Assembly (NCBI GenBank): GCA_017414605.1
Contig: JAFQLG010000024.1
Span: 1-17,177, forward strand
Source of the DNA: Clostridia bacterium
GTDB lineage: Bacteria > Bacillota_A > Clostridia > Oscillospirales > CAG-272
Length of the DNA stretch: 17,177 nt
Direction of reading: 5' to 3'
The notes beneath the pieces were generated by a model. That model did not search any database, was not told where the DNA came from, and saw nothing but the letters and a program-made list of their open reading frames with translations. This document shows, piece by piece, positions 1 through 6,869 of this stretch. Position 1 is the first letter of the stretch. Every line of letters begins with the position of its first letter. The position numbers were made by a program, and so were the translations under genes.

Positions 1-387
1 ACCGTATCTGTATCTGTCACGCCGAGGATTTCTGCTCAGAGCGCATATTCCGTCACCGTACTCGGCGCGCGCTCTTGCGATAGCGCCCGAAAGGAGAGTG
101 TCGTCACCCGTGTTGCCGTAACCGTAATAGCCGCCCTTGGTAGGCGCGGTCATATCCGGAACGGACGCCAGAACGGGATACTTACAGCACTGGCTGATAT
201 CCTCCTCAGAACGGACGGTTACATTAAACATTTCCTTAATTACTATCACAACAACGGAAAGAACAAGACCCAACAAAAAGCCTAATATGGCGTTTTTAAC
301 GTAGTTGGGAGAGCTTGGCTCCGAAGGGAGCACCGCAGGGTCAACAAGCTTTGCCGACGTGTTCTCAACAATATCGCGGATCCTACC
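1..387 (-). CDS. Wzz/YveK-type polysaccharide chain-length protein, fragment
   Basis: The minus-strand frame is open from base 414 to base 1. It reads a short segment ending in ENTSAKLVDPAVLPSEP, a proline/serine turn (PSSPN), one hydrophobic helix (AILGFLLGLVLSVVVIVI), and then KEMFNVTVRSEEDI, KYPVLASVPDM and a glycine/tyrosine stretch (KGGYYGYG). This is the typical second transmembrane helix and cytoplasmic tail of Wzz/capsular co-polymerase proteins, which set chain length of exopolysaccharide with a partner or fused BY-kinase. The N-terminal helix and periplasmic domain are missing: no start codon exists at a sensible place and an in-frame stop sits at 415-417, just past the point where resemblance ends. 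The 3' end runs off the window, so whether a tyrosine kinase domain is fused cannot be seen. The tail after YYGYG does not match the usual family sequence well and could contain an error. Confidence 0.7.
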
Positions 388-396
388 AGCATGATC
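376..396. other. Probable chimeric or rearrangement junction
   Basis: Two genes that both lack their 5' ends meet here head to head: the Wzz-like fragment on the minus strand and the oxidoreductase fragment on the plus strand. Family resemblance of each stops within this interval, and each frame continues past it as meaningless sequence. The stretch contains two GATC sites (379-382, inside a GGATCC, and 393-396). A GATC joint would fit ligation of restriction fragments during library construction, but it may be coincidence. Confidence 0.6.
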
Positions 397-783
397 ACCA
401 TCGGCGGTGGCGGCTCAATTCAGGAGTACATCGTTCACCAGTGCGAAATGGTTGTAAAGAAGATGGGAACCGATATCGCGAGCGTTGTGGCTAATCCCCA
501 CGGAACGCAGATGTTCATTACCGTTAGCTTTGCAAGCGGCAAGACCGCAACCATGATATACGGCCGCTCAATGCCTTTTGGAACCTATATGGCTAATGCC
601 GAGGGTAAAGAGGGCTGGAAGCAGGTAACTCAGCCCTTCTTCAAGGGACTTATCGCCGACATACTCAACTTCTATGAAACGGGTAAGTTCAGCTTTGACG
701 GCGAGGAAACCAAGGCTGTTATCAAGCTTCGCGAGATGGCAGTTGCGGCATCCGAAAACACAGGCACAGTAATTGAGGCATAA
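391..783 (+). CDS. Gfo/Idh/MocA-family oxidoreductase, C-terminal fragment
   Basis: Open plus-strand frame, 130 residues from the first Met, ending at TAA 781-783. It resembles the C-terminal half of NAD(P)-dependent sugar/inositol-dehydrogenase-like oxidoreductases: a GGGGS loop followed by YIVHQCEMVVKKMG (the helix carrying the conserved His), then beta strands of the substrate domain (SFASGKTATMIYG) and the closing helix FFKGLIADILNFYETG with ETKAVIKLREMAVAAS. The N-terminal Rossmann domain is absent. The Met at 391 is almost certainly internal: the frame stays open upstream, no ribosome binding site precedes it, and upstream sequence belongs to another gene on the opposite strand. Substrate cannot be assigned from this half. 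Confidence 0.65.
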   Translation: MITIGGGGSIQEYIVHQCEMVVKKMGTDIASVVANPHGTQMFITVSFASGKTATMIYGRSMPFGTYMANAEGKEGWKQVTQPFFKGLIADILNFYETGKFSFDGEETKAVIKLREMAVAASENTGTVIEA

Positions 784-797
784 AATTATAAAGCTTT

Positions 798-838
798 GGC
801 GTTGGGAGCTGAATTTCGGCTTCCAACGCCTTTTTTTT
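798..838 (+). terminator. Intrinsic terminator of the oxidoreductase fragment
   Basis: A 12-bp stem (GGCGTTGGGAGC with GCTTCCAACGCC, one G-T wobble) around a nine-base loop is followed by eight T residues. It lies 14 bases past the stop codon. Confidence 0.9.
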
Positions 839-849
839 GCATTGACAGA

Positions 850-878
850 TTGACTTTTTTTGAGTTTTGCGGTATAAT
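850..878 (+). promoter_or_regulatory. Promoter of the ABC exporter
   Basis: TTGACT (850-855), 17-base spacer, TATAAT (873-878). A second TTGACA at 842-847 is 8 bases too far upstream for this -10. The predicted start near 885 leaves a leader of about 23 bases before ATG 908, with AGGAG at 897-901. Confidence 0.8.
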
Positions 879-907
879 ATTGGAGTATTTTGATGTAGGA
901 GAAGCAG

Positions 908-2641
908 ATGTTAAAGAGATTTATAAATTATTACAAGCCGCACAAAAAGATGTTAGCACTTGATATGCTGGCGGCTTTGCTTATTTCGGTTATCGGAATG
1001 GTGTATCCGATAGTCACAAACAAAATGCTCAACGAGTATATACCCAATAAAATGTACGTCACTATCGTTATAGCGGGCGCTATCGTGCTGGCTTTGTACG
1101 TTGTGAGAATGCTTTTGCGCTATTTCGTGCAGTATTACGGACACCTGATAGGCGTAAAGATGCAGTCCAGGATGCGCCAGGATCTTTTCGGACACCTGCA
1201 AAAGCTGCCCTTTAAGTTTTACGATAACAACGAAACGGGCCGCATAATGACGCGAATCACAAGCGATCTTTTCGAGGTCTGCGAGCTCGCGCACCACGGA
1301 CCCGAGAATCTGCTCATCAGCTCGGTTATGATAGTGCTTTCCTTTATCTATCTTATGTCGATAGATTGGATACTGACACTTATTATCTTTGCCTGCGTGC
1401 CGATCCTCGTTGTAGTGACCATGCATTACAGAAAGGCAATGAAGAGTGCCTTTGACGATAGGAGAAAGAGCAATGCCACCATAAACGCCGCGGTTGAAAG
1501 CAGCGTAACGGGAATCCGCGTTACCAAGGCATACACAAACTCGGATCGCGAGCTTGAAAAGTTCAAAAAGGGTGATGATGCATTTGTGGATTCGTCAAGA
1601 CGGGCATATAGCGCCATGGCAAAGTTCCATTCCTCAACCTCATTTGTAACCGATGTCTTCAACGTGTTCATTCTCATCGCGGGCGGACTTTTCCTCTATG
1701 CAGGCAGAATTTCATTCGGTGACTATTCCACGTTTATCGTATCCGTCAACCTCTTTATAAATCCCGTAAACACTCTTATCGGCTTTATGGAGCAGTTCCA
1801 GAACGGCGTCAGCGGATTTAAGAGATTCTGTGAGATAATGGACGAGGAGCCCGAAACCGATGCAGAGGGAGCCTCGGAGCTTGAGGGGGTTGAAGGTGTT
1901 ATCGAATTTCGCAACGTAAGCTATGCTTATCAGGACAGCCGCGAGGTGCTGCACAACGTAAACCTCAAGCTTGAAAAGGGCAGAAAGCTTGCCTTGGTCG
2001 GACCCTCGGGCGGCGGAAAGACCACTCTTTGCCACCTTTTACCCAACTTTTATAAGCTTGACGAAGGTAGCGGCGAGATACTGATAGACGGCAAGAACAT
2101 AAAGGATCTCACCTTGGGCTCGGTGCGTAAGAATATCGGTATAGTTCAGCAGGACGTGTTTCTGTTCGTTGGAACGATAAAGGAAAACATTCTTTACGGC
2201 AGACCCGATGCAAGCGACGAGGAGGTCTATGAGGCGGCGCGCAGAGCCAATATCCACGATTATATAATGACACTTGAAAAAGGCTATGACACCGAGATAG
2301 GCGAGCGCGGAGTAAAGCTATCGGGCGGACAAAAGCAAAGATTGAGTATCGCGCGCGTTTTCCTTAAGGACCCTGCAATTCTCATTCTGGATGAGGCGAC
2401 CAGCGCGCTTGACAATACGACCGAGGTGCTTATCCAACAGTCACTTGACGAGCTTTGTAAGGGAAGAACCACGCTTGTCGTGGCGCACAGACTTTCCACC
2501 ATACGCAACGCGGACGAGATCGCCGTTGTGCTGGACGGTAAAATAACAGAGCGCGGCACACACGAGGAGCTTATGGCAAAGGACGGAACTTATAAGAAGC
2601 TATATTCGCTCCAATTCAGAGAAAACGACCTGTTTGAATAA
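908..2641 (+). CDS. ABC exporter half-transporter (fused permease-ATPase, MsbA/MdlB-like)
   Basis: 577 residues, the usual length for a half-exporter. The N-terminal ~320 residues are an ABC type-1 membrane domain with about six hydrophobic helices and the family coupling sequences (PFKFYDNNETGRIMTRITSD near residues 101-120). The ATPase domain follows: Walker A GPSGGGKT at 365-372, Q-loop glutamine at 414/415, signature LSGGQKQR from 471, Walker B ILILDE at 491-496 with the catalytic Glu at 496, and H-loop His 527. All catalytic residues are present. Such proteins work as homo- or heterodimers exporting lipids, peptides or drugs from the cytoplasmic membrane; no second half-transporter is adjacent, so a homodimer is the simple reading. 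Substrate is unknown. It is transcribed alone between its own promoter and terminator; ATG 908 is set by AGGAG six bases upstream. Confidence 0.93.
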   Translation: MLKRFINYYKPHKKMLALDMLAALLISVIGMVYPIVTNKMLNEYIPNKMYVTIVIAGAIVLALYVVRMLLRYFVQYYGHLIGVKMQSRMRQDLFGHLQKLPFKFYDNNETGRIMTRITSDLFEVCELAHHGPENLLISSVMIVLSFIYLMSIDWILTLIIFACVPILVVVTMHYRKAMKSAFDDRRKSNATINAAVESSVTGIRVTKAYTNSDRELEKFKKGDDAFVDSSRRAYSAMAKFHSSTSFVTDVFNVFILIAGGLFLYAGRISFGDYSTFIVSVNLFINPVNTLIGFMEQFQNGVSGFKRFCEIMDEEPETDAEGASELEGVEGVIEFRNVSYAYQDSREVLHNVNLKLEKGRKLALVGPSGGGKTTLCHLLPNFYKLDEGSGEILIDGKNIKDLTLGSVRKNIGIVQQDVFLFVGTIKENILYGRPDASDEEVYEAARRANIHDYIMTLEKGYDTEIGERGVKLSGGQKQRLSIARVFLKDPAILILDEATSALDNTTEVLIQQSLDELCKGRTTLVVAHRLSTIRNADEIAVVLDGKITERGTHEELMAKDGTYKKLYSLQFRENDLFE

Positions 2642-2645
2642 AAAC

Positions 2646-2680
2646 AAATGACCTTTCGCGAAAGCGAAAGGTCATTTTTA
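2646..2680 (+). terminator. Bidirectional intrinsic terminator
   Basis: A perfect 14-bp stem (AAATGACCTTTCGC / GCGAAAGGTCATTT) closes a GAAA tetraloop, with T residues after it on the plus strand and a T-rich run after it on the minus strand. It lies between the convergent ABC exporter and the minus-strand gene ending at 2691, and probably serves both. Confidence 0.88.
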
Positions 2681-2690
2681 ACAGTTAAAG

Positions 2691-3611
2691 TCAAACGGCA
2701 AATACTATTATCGCGCAGACTATAAATGCTATAACTGCAACCGCGAGAGCTATTGCAATGGCGCGGAGGAACTTGTTATAGGGGTGCTTTGCCTTGAATG
2801 AGAAGATAAGGCAAACGATAGCCGCCGCAAGAGGCGCTATGCCGAGAAGCAGGACAAGCAAAACAGTTGAGATTATCTGCATAGGCAGAGGCTCGTAGCC
2901 GCCGCCGTCAATAATGATGTCGGAGTCGCCGCCGAGCTGACTTAAAATGTCCTTGTCGGTTATCTTGTAAACGGTAACTGTGCCGTGATCCATGGCATCA
3001 AATACCTCGGCGCCGTCTGCACCAAACTGATAGTAGTCCAGGTAGTAGTAGTCATCGCCGTCGGTAAATATATATCCCGAGGTCTTTTCAAAAAATCCGT
3101 CGTCGCTTGTATTGGTAACGCCGAGATAGAACTCGTATTGAGCAACCCAATATCCCTTCATCAAAATCGGAGTTGACATAAGCTTTGCCGCCGTTGTGTC
3201 AAGGGTCTGGTAGCCGAAAATGTAGTCGTTTGAGATGTAAGACCTGCCGCCATTCTCTAAAAACTCCTCAAGTGCGCCAACGTATGCCGTGTCCAGATAA
3301 TAAATTATGGTATCTCCGCCCTTTGCAAATGAGAGGTCCAGCATAATGAAAGCACCGTAATCATAAGCGCTGCAATAGAGAATATCGTTGTTCTGCTCCT
3401 CCGTGTAGCTTATGTTGCGGATATCAACGCAGTTACAATTAAGATTGAGATAAAGCGGATCGTATTTTACGTAGGTCTTGCCGCCGTAGGTGACAGACGT
3501 GTAATCATCCGAGATGCAAAGCTCGCCGCCGTTCGCCGCAAAAGCGGGAATTATCAGCGCGCACGCCACAAGTAAAACCGAAATAAGAGTTAAAGCAATT
3601 CTTTTTTTCAT
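2691..3611 (-). CDS. Unrecognised secreted/membrane-anchored protein, last gene of the GntR-ABC operon
   Basis: 306 residues from ATG 3611, chosen because AGGAGGG lies just upstream and the product then begins with a signal sequence (MKKR followed by a 20-residue hydrophobic stretch). Cleavage could be by signal peptidase I after AFA (residue 25); an LVAC sequence ending at Cys17 also resembles a lipobox. Residues ~26-230 form an extracytoplasmic domain rich in Tyr and Asp (for example DGDDYYYLDYYQ), without any motif I recognise. Two transmembrane helices follow in the last ~75 residues (MQIISTVLLVLLLGIAPLAA and ALAVAVIAFIVCAIIVFAV), separated by a short basic loop FKAKHPYNKFLR. The gene starts 13 bases after the ABC-2 permease stop, so it is co-transcribed with the transporter and may be an accessory or sensor part of it; that role is inference. 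Confidence 0.75.
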   Translation of the reverse strand: MKKRIALTLISVLLVACALIIPAFAANGGELCISDDYTSVTYGGKTYVKYDPLYLNLNCNCVDIRNISYTEEQNNDILYCSAYDYGAFIMLDLSFAKGGDTIIYYLDTAYVGALEEFLENGGRSYISNDYIFGYQTLDTTAAKLMSTPILMKGYWVAQYEFYLGVTNTSDDGFFEKTSGYIFTDGDDYYYLDYYQFGADGAEVFDAMDHGTVTVYKITDKDILSQLGGDSDIIIDGGGYEPLPMQIISTVLLVLLLGIAPLAAAIVCLIFSFKAKHPYNKFLRAIAIALAVAVIAFIVCAIIVFAV

Positions 3612-3624
3612 ATTTCCGCCCTCC

Positions 3625-4467
3625 TTATGCAAGATTGAGCTTGCGGTCAAGCAGCCAATGTACAAGCGTGTATATGGCAATGCAAGCCGCCACAACTATA
3701 GCACCAAGAACCAGCAGAACGAGCGCCGCGAGAGGCATAAGTGCCTGCTGACTTATCTTTTCAAGCGTTGGCGAGATACCAACGAGCCCAACCGTTGTTA
3801 TCAATTGGGAGATAAAGGACATTGCCGCATTTACAAGGTAGTAGATACCGATAGCGGCAAAGACCTTGTTCTTTTTGGTTATCGTTGCGGCAACGGTGAT
3901 GCAGGTGAATACCAAAAGAGTGGAGAATAGCACGGATGCCGCCAGAATTACGATTATTTCGATAAGGTAGATATAGGCGTATGCGCCAAGCTCCTCAAAG
4001 GCGCCGTCAATAACAACACCGAAAAGATTGCCGATATATCCCCAGAATTCACCCGTAAAGAACTCAGGTCCGAAATGAATGAGCATAACTATAGCCGCGT
4101 CTATCGCAACCACAGCCAGCGTGGAAGCGGTGATAAGAATAGCGGATATGAGCTTGGAATTGAGCAGCTGGTGGCGTTTTACGGGCAGCGTAAACGTCAG
4201 ATAGCCCTCGTCAGAGAAGAAATTCTGATAAAATCTTACGTAAATAAAGATTTCCGCAGAAACGATGAATGCCGAAACGCCAATTACCGTAAGCACGATG
4301 GCGAGAATTGAGAACAACGTCAAAAATACGTTTTCCTCGGTTTCGGGCATGGAAAGAACGTTCAGCGCGATACCGCAGAGAACGGCAAGACCTAAAGAGG
4401 ATACCGCGGCTATCCACCAATATTTGAATGTGGCGCGCAGGTCATATTTCAATAGCTTTTTCAACAT
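3625..4467 (-). CDS. ABC-2 type transporter permease (YtrC/D-like position)
   Basis: 280 residues with about six strongly hydrophobic helices (for example IAAVSSLGLAVLCGIALNVL and LFSILAIVLTVIGVSAFIVS) and a short basic N-terminus, MLKKLLKYDLRATFKYWW, typical of ABC-2 permeases encoded beside a separate ATPase. The sequence EGYLTFTLPVKRHQLLNSKLI near residues 95-115 is the cytoplasmic coupling region common in this group. Its ATG overlaps the stop of the ATPase gene by one base (TGATG) and has AGGAGG within the end of that gene, so translation is probably coupled and the two form one transporter. Substrate is unknown; related GntR-linked systems respond to cell-wall-active antibiotics, which is only an analogy here. 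Confidence 0.85.
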   Translation of the reverse strand: MLKKLLKYDLRATFKYWWIAAVSSLGLAVLCGIALNVLSMPETEENVFLTLFSILAIVLTVIGVSAFIVSAEIFIYVRFYQNFFSDEGYLTFTLPVKRHQLLNSKLISAILITASTLAVVAIDAAIVMLIHFGPEFFTGEFWGYIGNLFGVVIDGAFEELGAYAYIYLIEIIVILAASVLFSTLLVFTCITVAATITKKNKVFAAIGIYYLVNAAMSFISQLITTVGLVGISPTLEKISQQALMPLAALVLLVLGAIVVAACIAIYTLVHWLLDRKLNLA

Positions 4468-5183
4468 CAGAGCGCACCTCCTTTGTTTCTGAACACCTCG
4501 CGGAACATTTCGTCAAGCGATTTGCCCGATTCGGCTCTTGCGTCCTCAACGCAGCCGGAGGCGATTATCTTGCCGTCGTGCGAGAGGAAAACGTAATCGT
4601 CCAGCACCTGCTCAACGTCTGAAATGAGGTGAGTGGTGATGATTATGGTAGCGTTTTCGTCATAGTTTGAAACTATGGTGCTGAGAATGTAGTCGCGAGC
4701 CGCAGGGTCAACGCCGGCAATAGGCTCGTCAAGCAGGTAGAGCTTGGCGCGTCTTGACATTACCAAAATGAGCTGTACCTTCTCCTTTGTACCCTTGGAA
4801 AGCGTTTTTAAGCGAGCCTTGGGATCGATATTGAGCGCTGATAGCAGGGAATAGGCGCGCGATTTATCAAAATCGGAGTAAAACTCCTCAAAAAAGTTTA
4901 CAAGCTCGTCAACCTTCATCCAGGAATTGAAATAGGTGCGTTCGGGCAGATAGGAGATCATCGCCTTTGTTTTTTCGCCAACCATTTCGCCGCCAACGTA
5001 TATCTCGCCCTCGTTAGGCTGGAGAAGACCCGCAATAAGCTTTATAAGTGTCGATTTTCCGCAGCCGTTAGGGCCTAAAAGACCAACTATCTTGCCCGCG
5101 GGTATGGCGAGATCAAACCCGTCCAGCACGAAATGGCCTTTTTTGTAGGCTTTTTTCAAGCCCTTACATTCAAGAACGTTCAT
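4467..5183 (-). CDS. ABC transporter ATP-binding protein (YtrB-like)
   Basis: 238 residues, normal for a stand-alone ABC ATPase. Walker A GPNGCGKST is at 37-45, a degenerate signature LSKGTKEK at 128-135 (family members of this type often have LSKGM rather than LSGGQ), Walker B LYLLDEP at 148-154 with catalytic Glu153, D-loop AGVDP at 156-160 and H-loop His185. It should power the ABC-2 permease encoded next. Its start at 5183 lies inside the end of the GntR gene (14-base overlap), with GGAGGAG-like sequence upstream, which indicates tight co-translation. The gene order regulator-ATPase-permease matches the Bacillus ytrABC arrangement. Confidence 0.92.
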   Translation of the reverse strand: MNVLECKGLKKAYKKGHFVLDGFDLAIPAGKIVGLLGPNGCGKSTLIKLIAGLLQPNEGEIYVGGEMVGEKTKAMISYLPERTYFNSWMKVDELVNFFEEFYSDFDKSRAYSLLSALNIDPKARLKTLSKGTKEKVQLILVMSRRAKLYLLDEPIAGVDPAARDYILSTIVSNYDENATIIITTHLISDVEQVLDDYVFLSHDGKIIASGCVEDARAESGKSLDEMFREVFRNKGGAL

Positions 5184-5538
5184 ATAGCTCCTCCTTTATC
5201 ATTTTTTCTATTATCTCGTCGCTAAGCGACATCTGTCTGGCACTTGTGATAAAGTCCAGAACCAATTTTTTGGCGTCCTCCTCGCGAGCGGCAGAGATTA
5301 CCTCGGGATGTGCGGTAACGAAACGGCCAAGCGTTCCGTGTGATTCCACAAGCCCGTCGTTCTCAAGTTCGGCAAGCGCGCGCTGAACTGTGTTGGGGTT
5401 CACCGCCGCCTCAACTGCCAGCTGACGAACGCTGGGTATCTGCTCTGCGGGGGAATACTCGCCAGAAACTATCCGCTTGCGAATTATCTCGGAAAGCTGA
5501 ACGTAAACGGGTCTGTCGGGAGAAAAGCTCCACGCCAT
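5170..5538 (-). CDS. GntR-family transcriptional regulator, YtrA subfamily
   Basis: 122 residues from ATG 5538, chosen over the longer open frame because AAAGGAG lies seven bases upstream and the protein then starts at the conserved N-terminus (SPDRPVYVQLSEIIRKRI). Residues ~8-76 are the GntR winged helix: IPSVRQLAVEAAVNPNTVQRALAELENDGLVESHGTLGRFV is almost the family consensus. The remaining ~45 residues are a short helical dimerisation tail (KKLVLDFITSARQMSLSDEIIEKMIKEELYE) with no ligand-binding domain, which defines the YtrA type. It is the first gene of the ABC operon and most likely represses it through the palindrome just downstream of its -10 box. What signal lifts repression cannot be read from the sequence. 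Confidence 0.93.
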   Translation of the reverse strand: MAWSFSPDRPVYVQLSEIIRKRIVSGEYSPAEQIPSVRQLAVEAAVNPNTVQRALAELENDGLVESHGTLGRFVTAHPEVISAAREEDAKKLVLDFITSARQMSLSDEIIEKMIKEELYERS

Positions 5539-5553
5539 CGTATCACTCCTTTC

Positions 5554-5583
5554 GTGTATTAGTGTACTAATACAATAATACAC
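5554..5583. promoter_or_regulatory. Palindromic operator, probable GntR (YtrA-type) site
   Basis: TGTATTAGT (5555-5563), two-base centre, ACTAATACA (5566-5574): perfect 9-bp arms. A wider pair, GTGTATTA (5554-5561) and TAATACAC (5576-5583), is nested around it and runs into the -10 box of the minus-strand promoter. The position, covering the -10 and transcription start of the operon that encodes a GntR protein, is what autorepression would need. Confidence 0.75.
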
Positions 5584-5603
5584 CACCAAATGTAATTTGT
5601 CAA
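5575..5603 (-). promoter_or_regulatory. Promoter of the GntR-ABC operon
   Basis: On the minus strand TTGACA (5603-5598), 17-base spacer and TATTAT (5580-5575). The start is expected near 5568, inside the palindrome, giving a leader of about 30 bases before ATG 5538. Confidence 0.85.
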
Positions 5604-5622
5604 TAGTTTTTTGCAAAAAATA

Positions 5623-5651
5623 TTGACAAATATAATCGACAGGTATATAAT
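5623..5651 (+). promoter_or_regulatory. Promoter of the structured RNA
   Basis: TTGACA (5623-5628), 17-base spacer, TATAAT (5646-5651): a full consensus match. The expected start is near 5658, which is exactly the first base of the long closing helix of the RNA. It is back to back with the GntR operon promoter. Confidence 0.88.
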
Positions 5652-5657
5652 GAAAGA

Positions 5658-5820
5658 GCCAAACTAACTTAATAAACGTGAAAGACGGGTGTACTATCTT
5701 TATTTATAGGGATAGTTAGACTCTTTTTTGGGCATAATAATAGCTATGAATTTGATAAAATGCAAATTCCAATTATGCTGTTATTATGGTTACACCTATT
5801 TCACGTAATGTTAGTTTGGC
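5658..5820 (+). ncRNA. Structured non-coding RNA, family not recognised (6S-like or leader RNA)
   Basis: The transcript folds by long-range pairing visible by eye. P1 pairs 5658-5668 with 5810-5820 (11 perfect bp, GCCAAACTAAC / GTTAGTTTGGC). P2 pairs 5676-5683 with 5799-5806 (ACGTGAAA / TTTCACGT, 8 bp). P3 pairs 5688-5693 with 5791-5796 (GGTGTA / TACACC, 6 bp). Inside are two hairpins: A, 5693-5716, 10 bp with a TTTA loop; and B, 5733-5744 with 5777-5788 (12 bp), capped by GAATTT / AAATTC (5748-5753 with 5764-5769). The linker 5717-5731 between A and B is T-rich. A consensus promoter starts it at P1 and a strong terminator ends the transcript at ~5872. No ORF with a ribosome binding site fits. 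A rod of interrupted helices of this length recalls 6S RNA, but the junction is more lopsided than in known 6S RNAs. It could instead be a leader controlling the lipoprotein gene at 5901. Confidence 0.65.
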
Positions 5821-5842
5821 GACTATCGGAGTTTGCGTTTTT

Positions 5843-5872
5843 GTGCGGTTACTTCGGTAGCCGCACTTTTTT
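5843..5872 (+). terminator. Intrinsic terminator of the structured RNA
   Basis: Ten-bp stem GTGCGGTTAC / GTAGCCGCAC (one wobble) with the extra-stable TTCG tetraloop, followed by six T residues. It lies 23 bases after P1 of the RNA and 28 bases before the lipoprotein ATG. Confidence 0.93.
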
Positions 5873-5900
5873 ATTCTTATATCATACTTTGGAGGGAAAA

Positions 5901-6864
5901 ATGAAAAGAATTGTAATTGTTATGATGGTGCTGATTTTAGTGTTTGCGTTTGTATCTTGTGAGGTTACTGAAATTGACACAAACACCACCGTTGCGGAAA
6001 AAGAAGAGATTACAACAGGGACAAATGAACAAACAACAGGACAAAAAGAAGAAACGTCTACCGAAACGAAAGAGGAAACCACCGAAAGAAATCAGGCAAA
6101 TAATGAGATAACATTTGCCGAACAAACGGTCATTGATAACGATGAAATCAGTATAACGATTACAAAAATCGATCCTGACGATTTTTGGGGATATGCTTTG
6201 GACGTAAGGCTTGAGAACAAGTCAAGCGAAAAAACATATATGTTTGCTCTTTATGGTGTGACTGTGAATGGAGTTGAGTGCGAGGCGTTGCTCGCGGAGG
6301 AGGTCGCACCCGGTAAAAAAGCAAATAGCAGTATAATAATTTATGGCGACACGTTAGAAGAAAACGGTATAACCCTATTCACCGATATTGCATTGGATTT
6401 CCATGTATATAACAGCGAGGATTGGTTGGATGAGGAGCTTTCGTTTGAAACCGTACATATTTATCCTTACGGAAAAGAGAAAGCTGAAAAATACGTGCGA
6501 GAGTCTCAGGCGACCGACAATGTAATTGTTGATAATGAGAATGTAACGGTTATTGTAACAGGCTATGAGCATGACATAATTTGGGGATACACTGTAAATA
6601 TGTTTGTGATAAACCATACTGATAAAGAGGTAATGCTCAGTGCAGATGAAGTCTCGGTTAACGGTTATATGATAGATCCTTTTTTTTGCAACCTCTGTCG
6701 GTGCCGGTAATTGTAAATTTGCTGAAATATCTTGGTTAGACAATAGTTTTGAGGATAATGGAATAACCGAAGTTGAAGAAATAGAATTTATATTGAGAGC
6801 CTATAATTCTGAGGATTGGTTTGCGGACGATTTTGCCAATGAGAAAATAACGCTTAATCCTTAA
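5901..6864 (+). pseudogene. Lipoprotein with two tandem repeat domains, frameshifted in a T8 run
   Basis: ATG 5901 follows GGAGGG. The product starts with a lipoprotein signal (MKRIVIVMMVLILVFAFVSC, Cys20), a Thr/Glu-rich linker (residues ~24-70), and then a domain present twice: each copy has WGY near its start, a VNG turn, a DNGIT/ENGIT turn and a YNSEDW motif near its end. As written, translation stops at 6710 after a short nonsense tail (269 residues). Dropping one base from the eight T residues at 6680-6687 restores the frame through a second YNSEDW to TAA 6862-6864 (320 residues). Because the second domain is intact after the shift, this is a sequencing error, a recent mutation or a slippage switch. 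The protein should be surface-anchored; such tandem-domain lipoproteins occur in Clostridia, with unknown function. Base composition is more AT-rich than the neighbouring metabolic genes. Confidence 0.8.
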
Positions 6865-6869
6865 TATGC

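Noticed and set aside
391..783. Complete small gene starting at ATG 391
   Set aside because: No ribosome binding site, frame open upstream, and the product matches only the C-terminal half of an oxidoreductase; it is a fragment.
5760..5900. N-terminal extension of the lipoprotein starting near 5760
   Set aside because: The extension lies in the structured RNA and its terminator. ATG 5901 has GGAGGG and begins a proper lipoprotein signal sequence.
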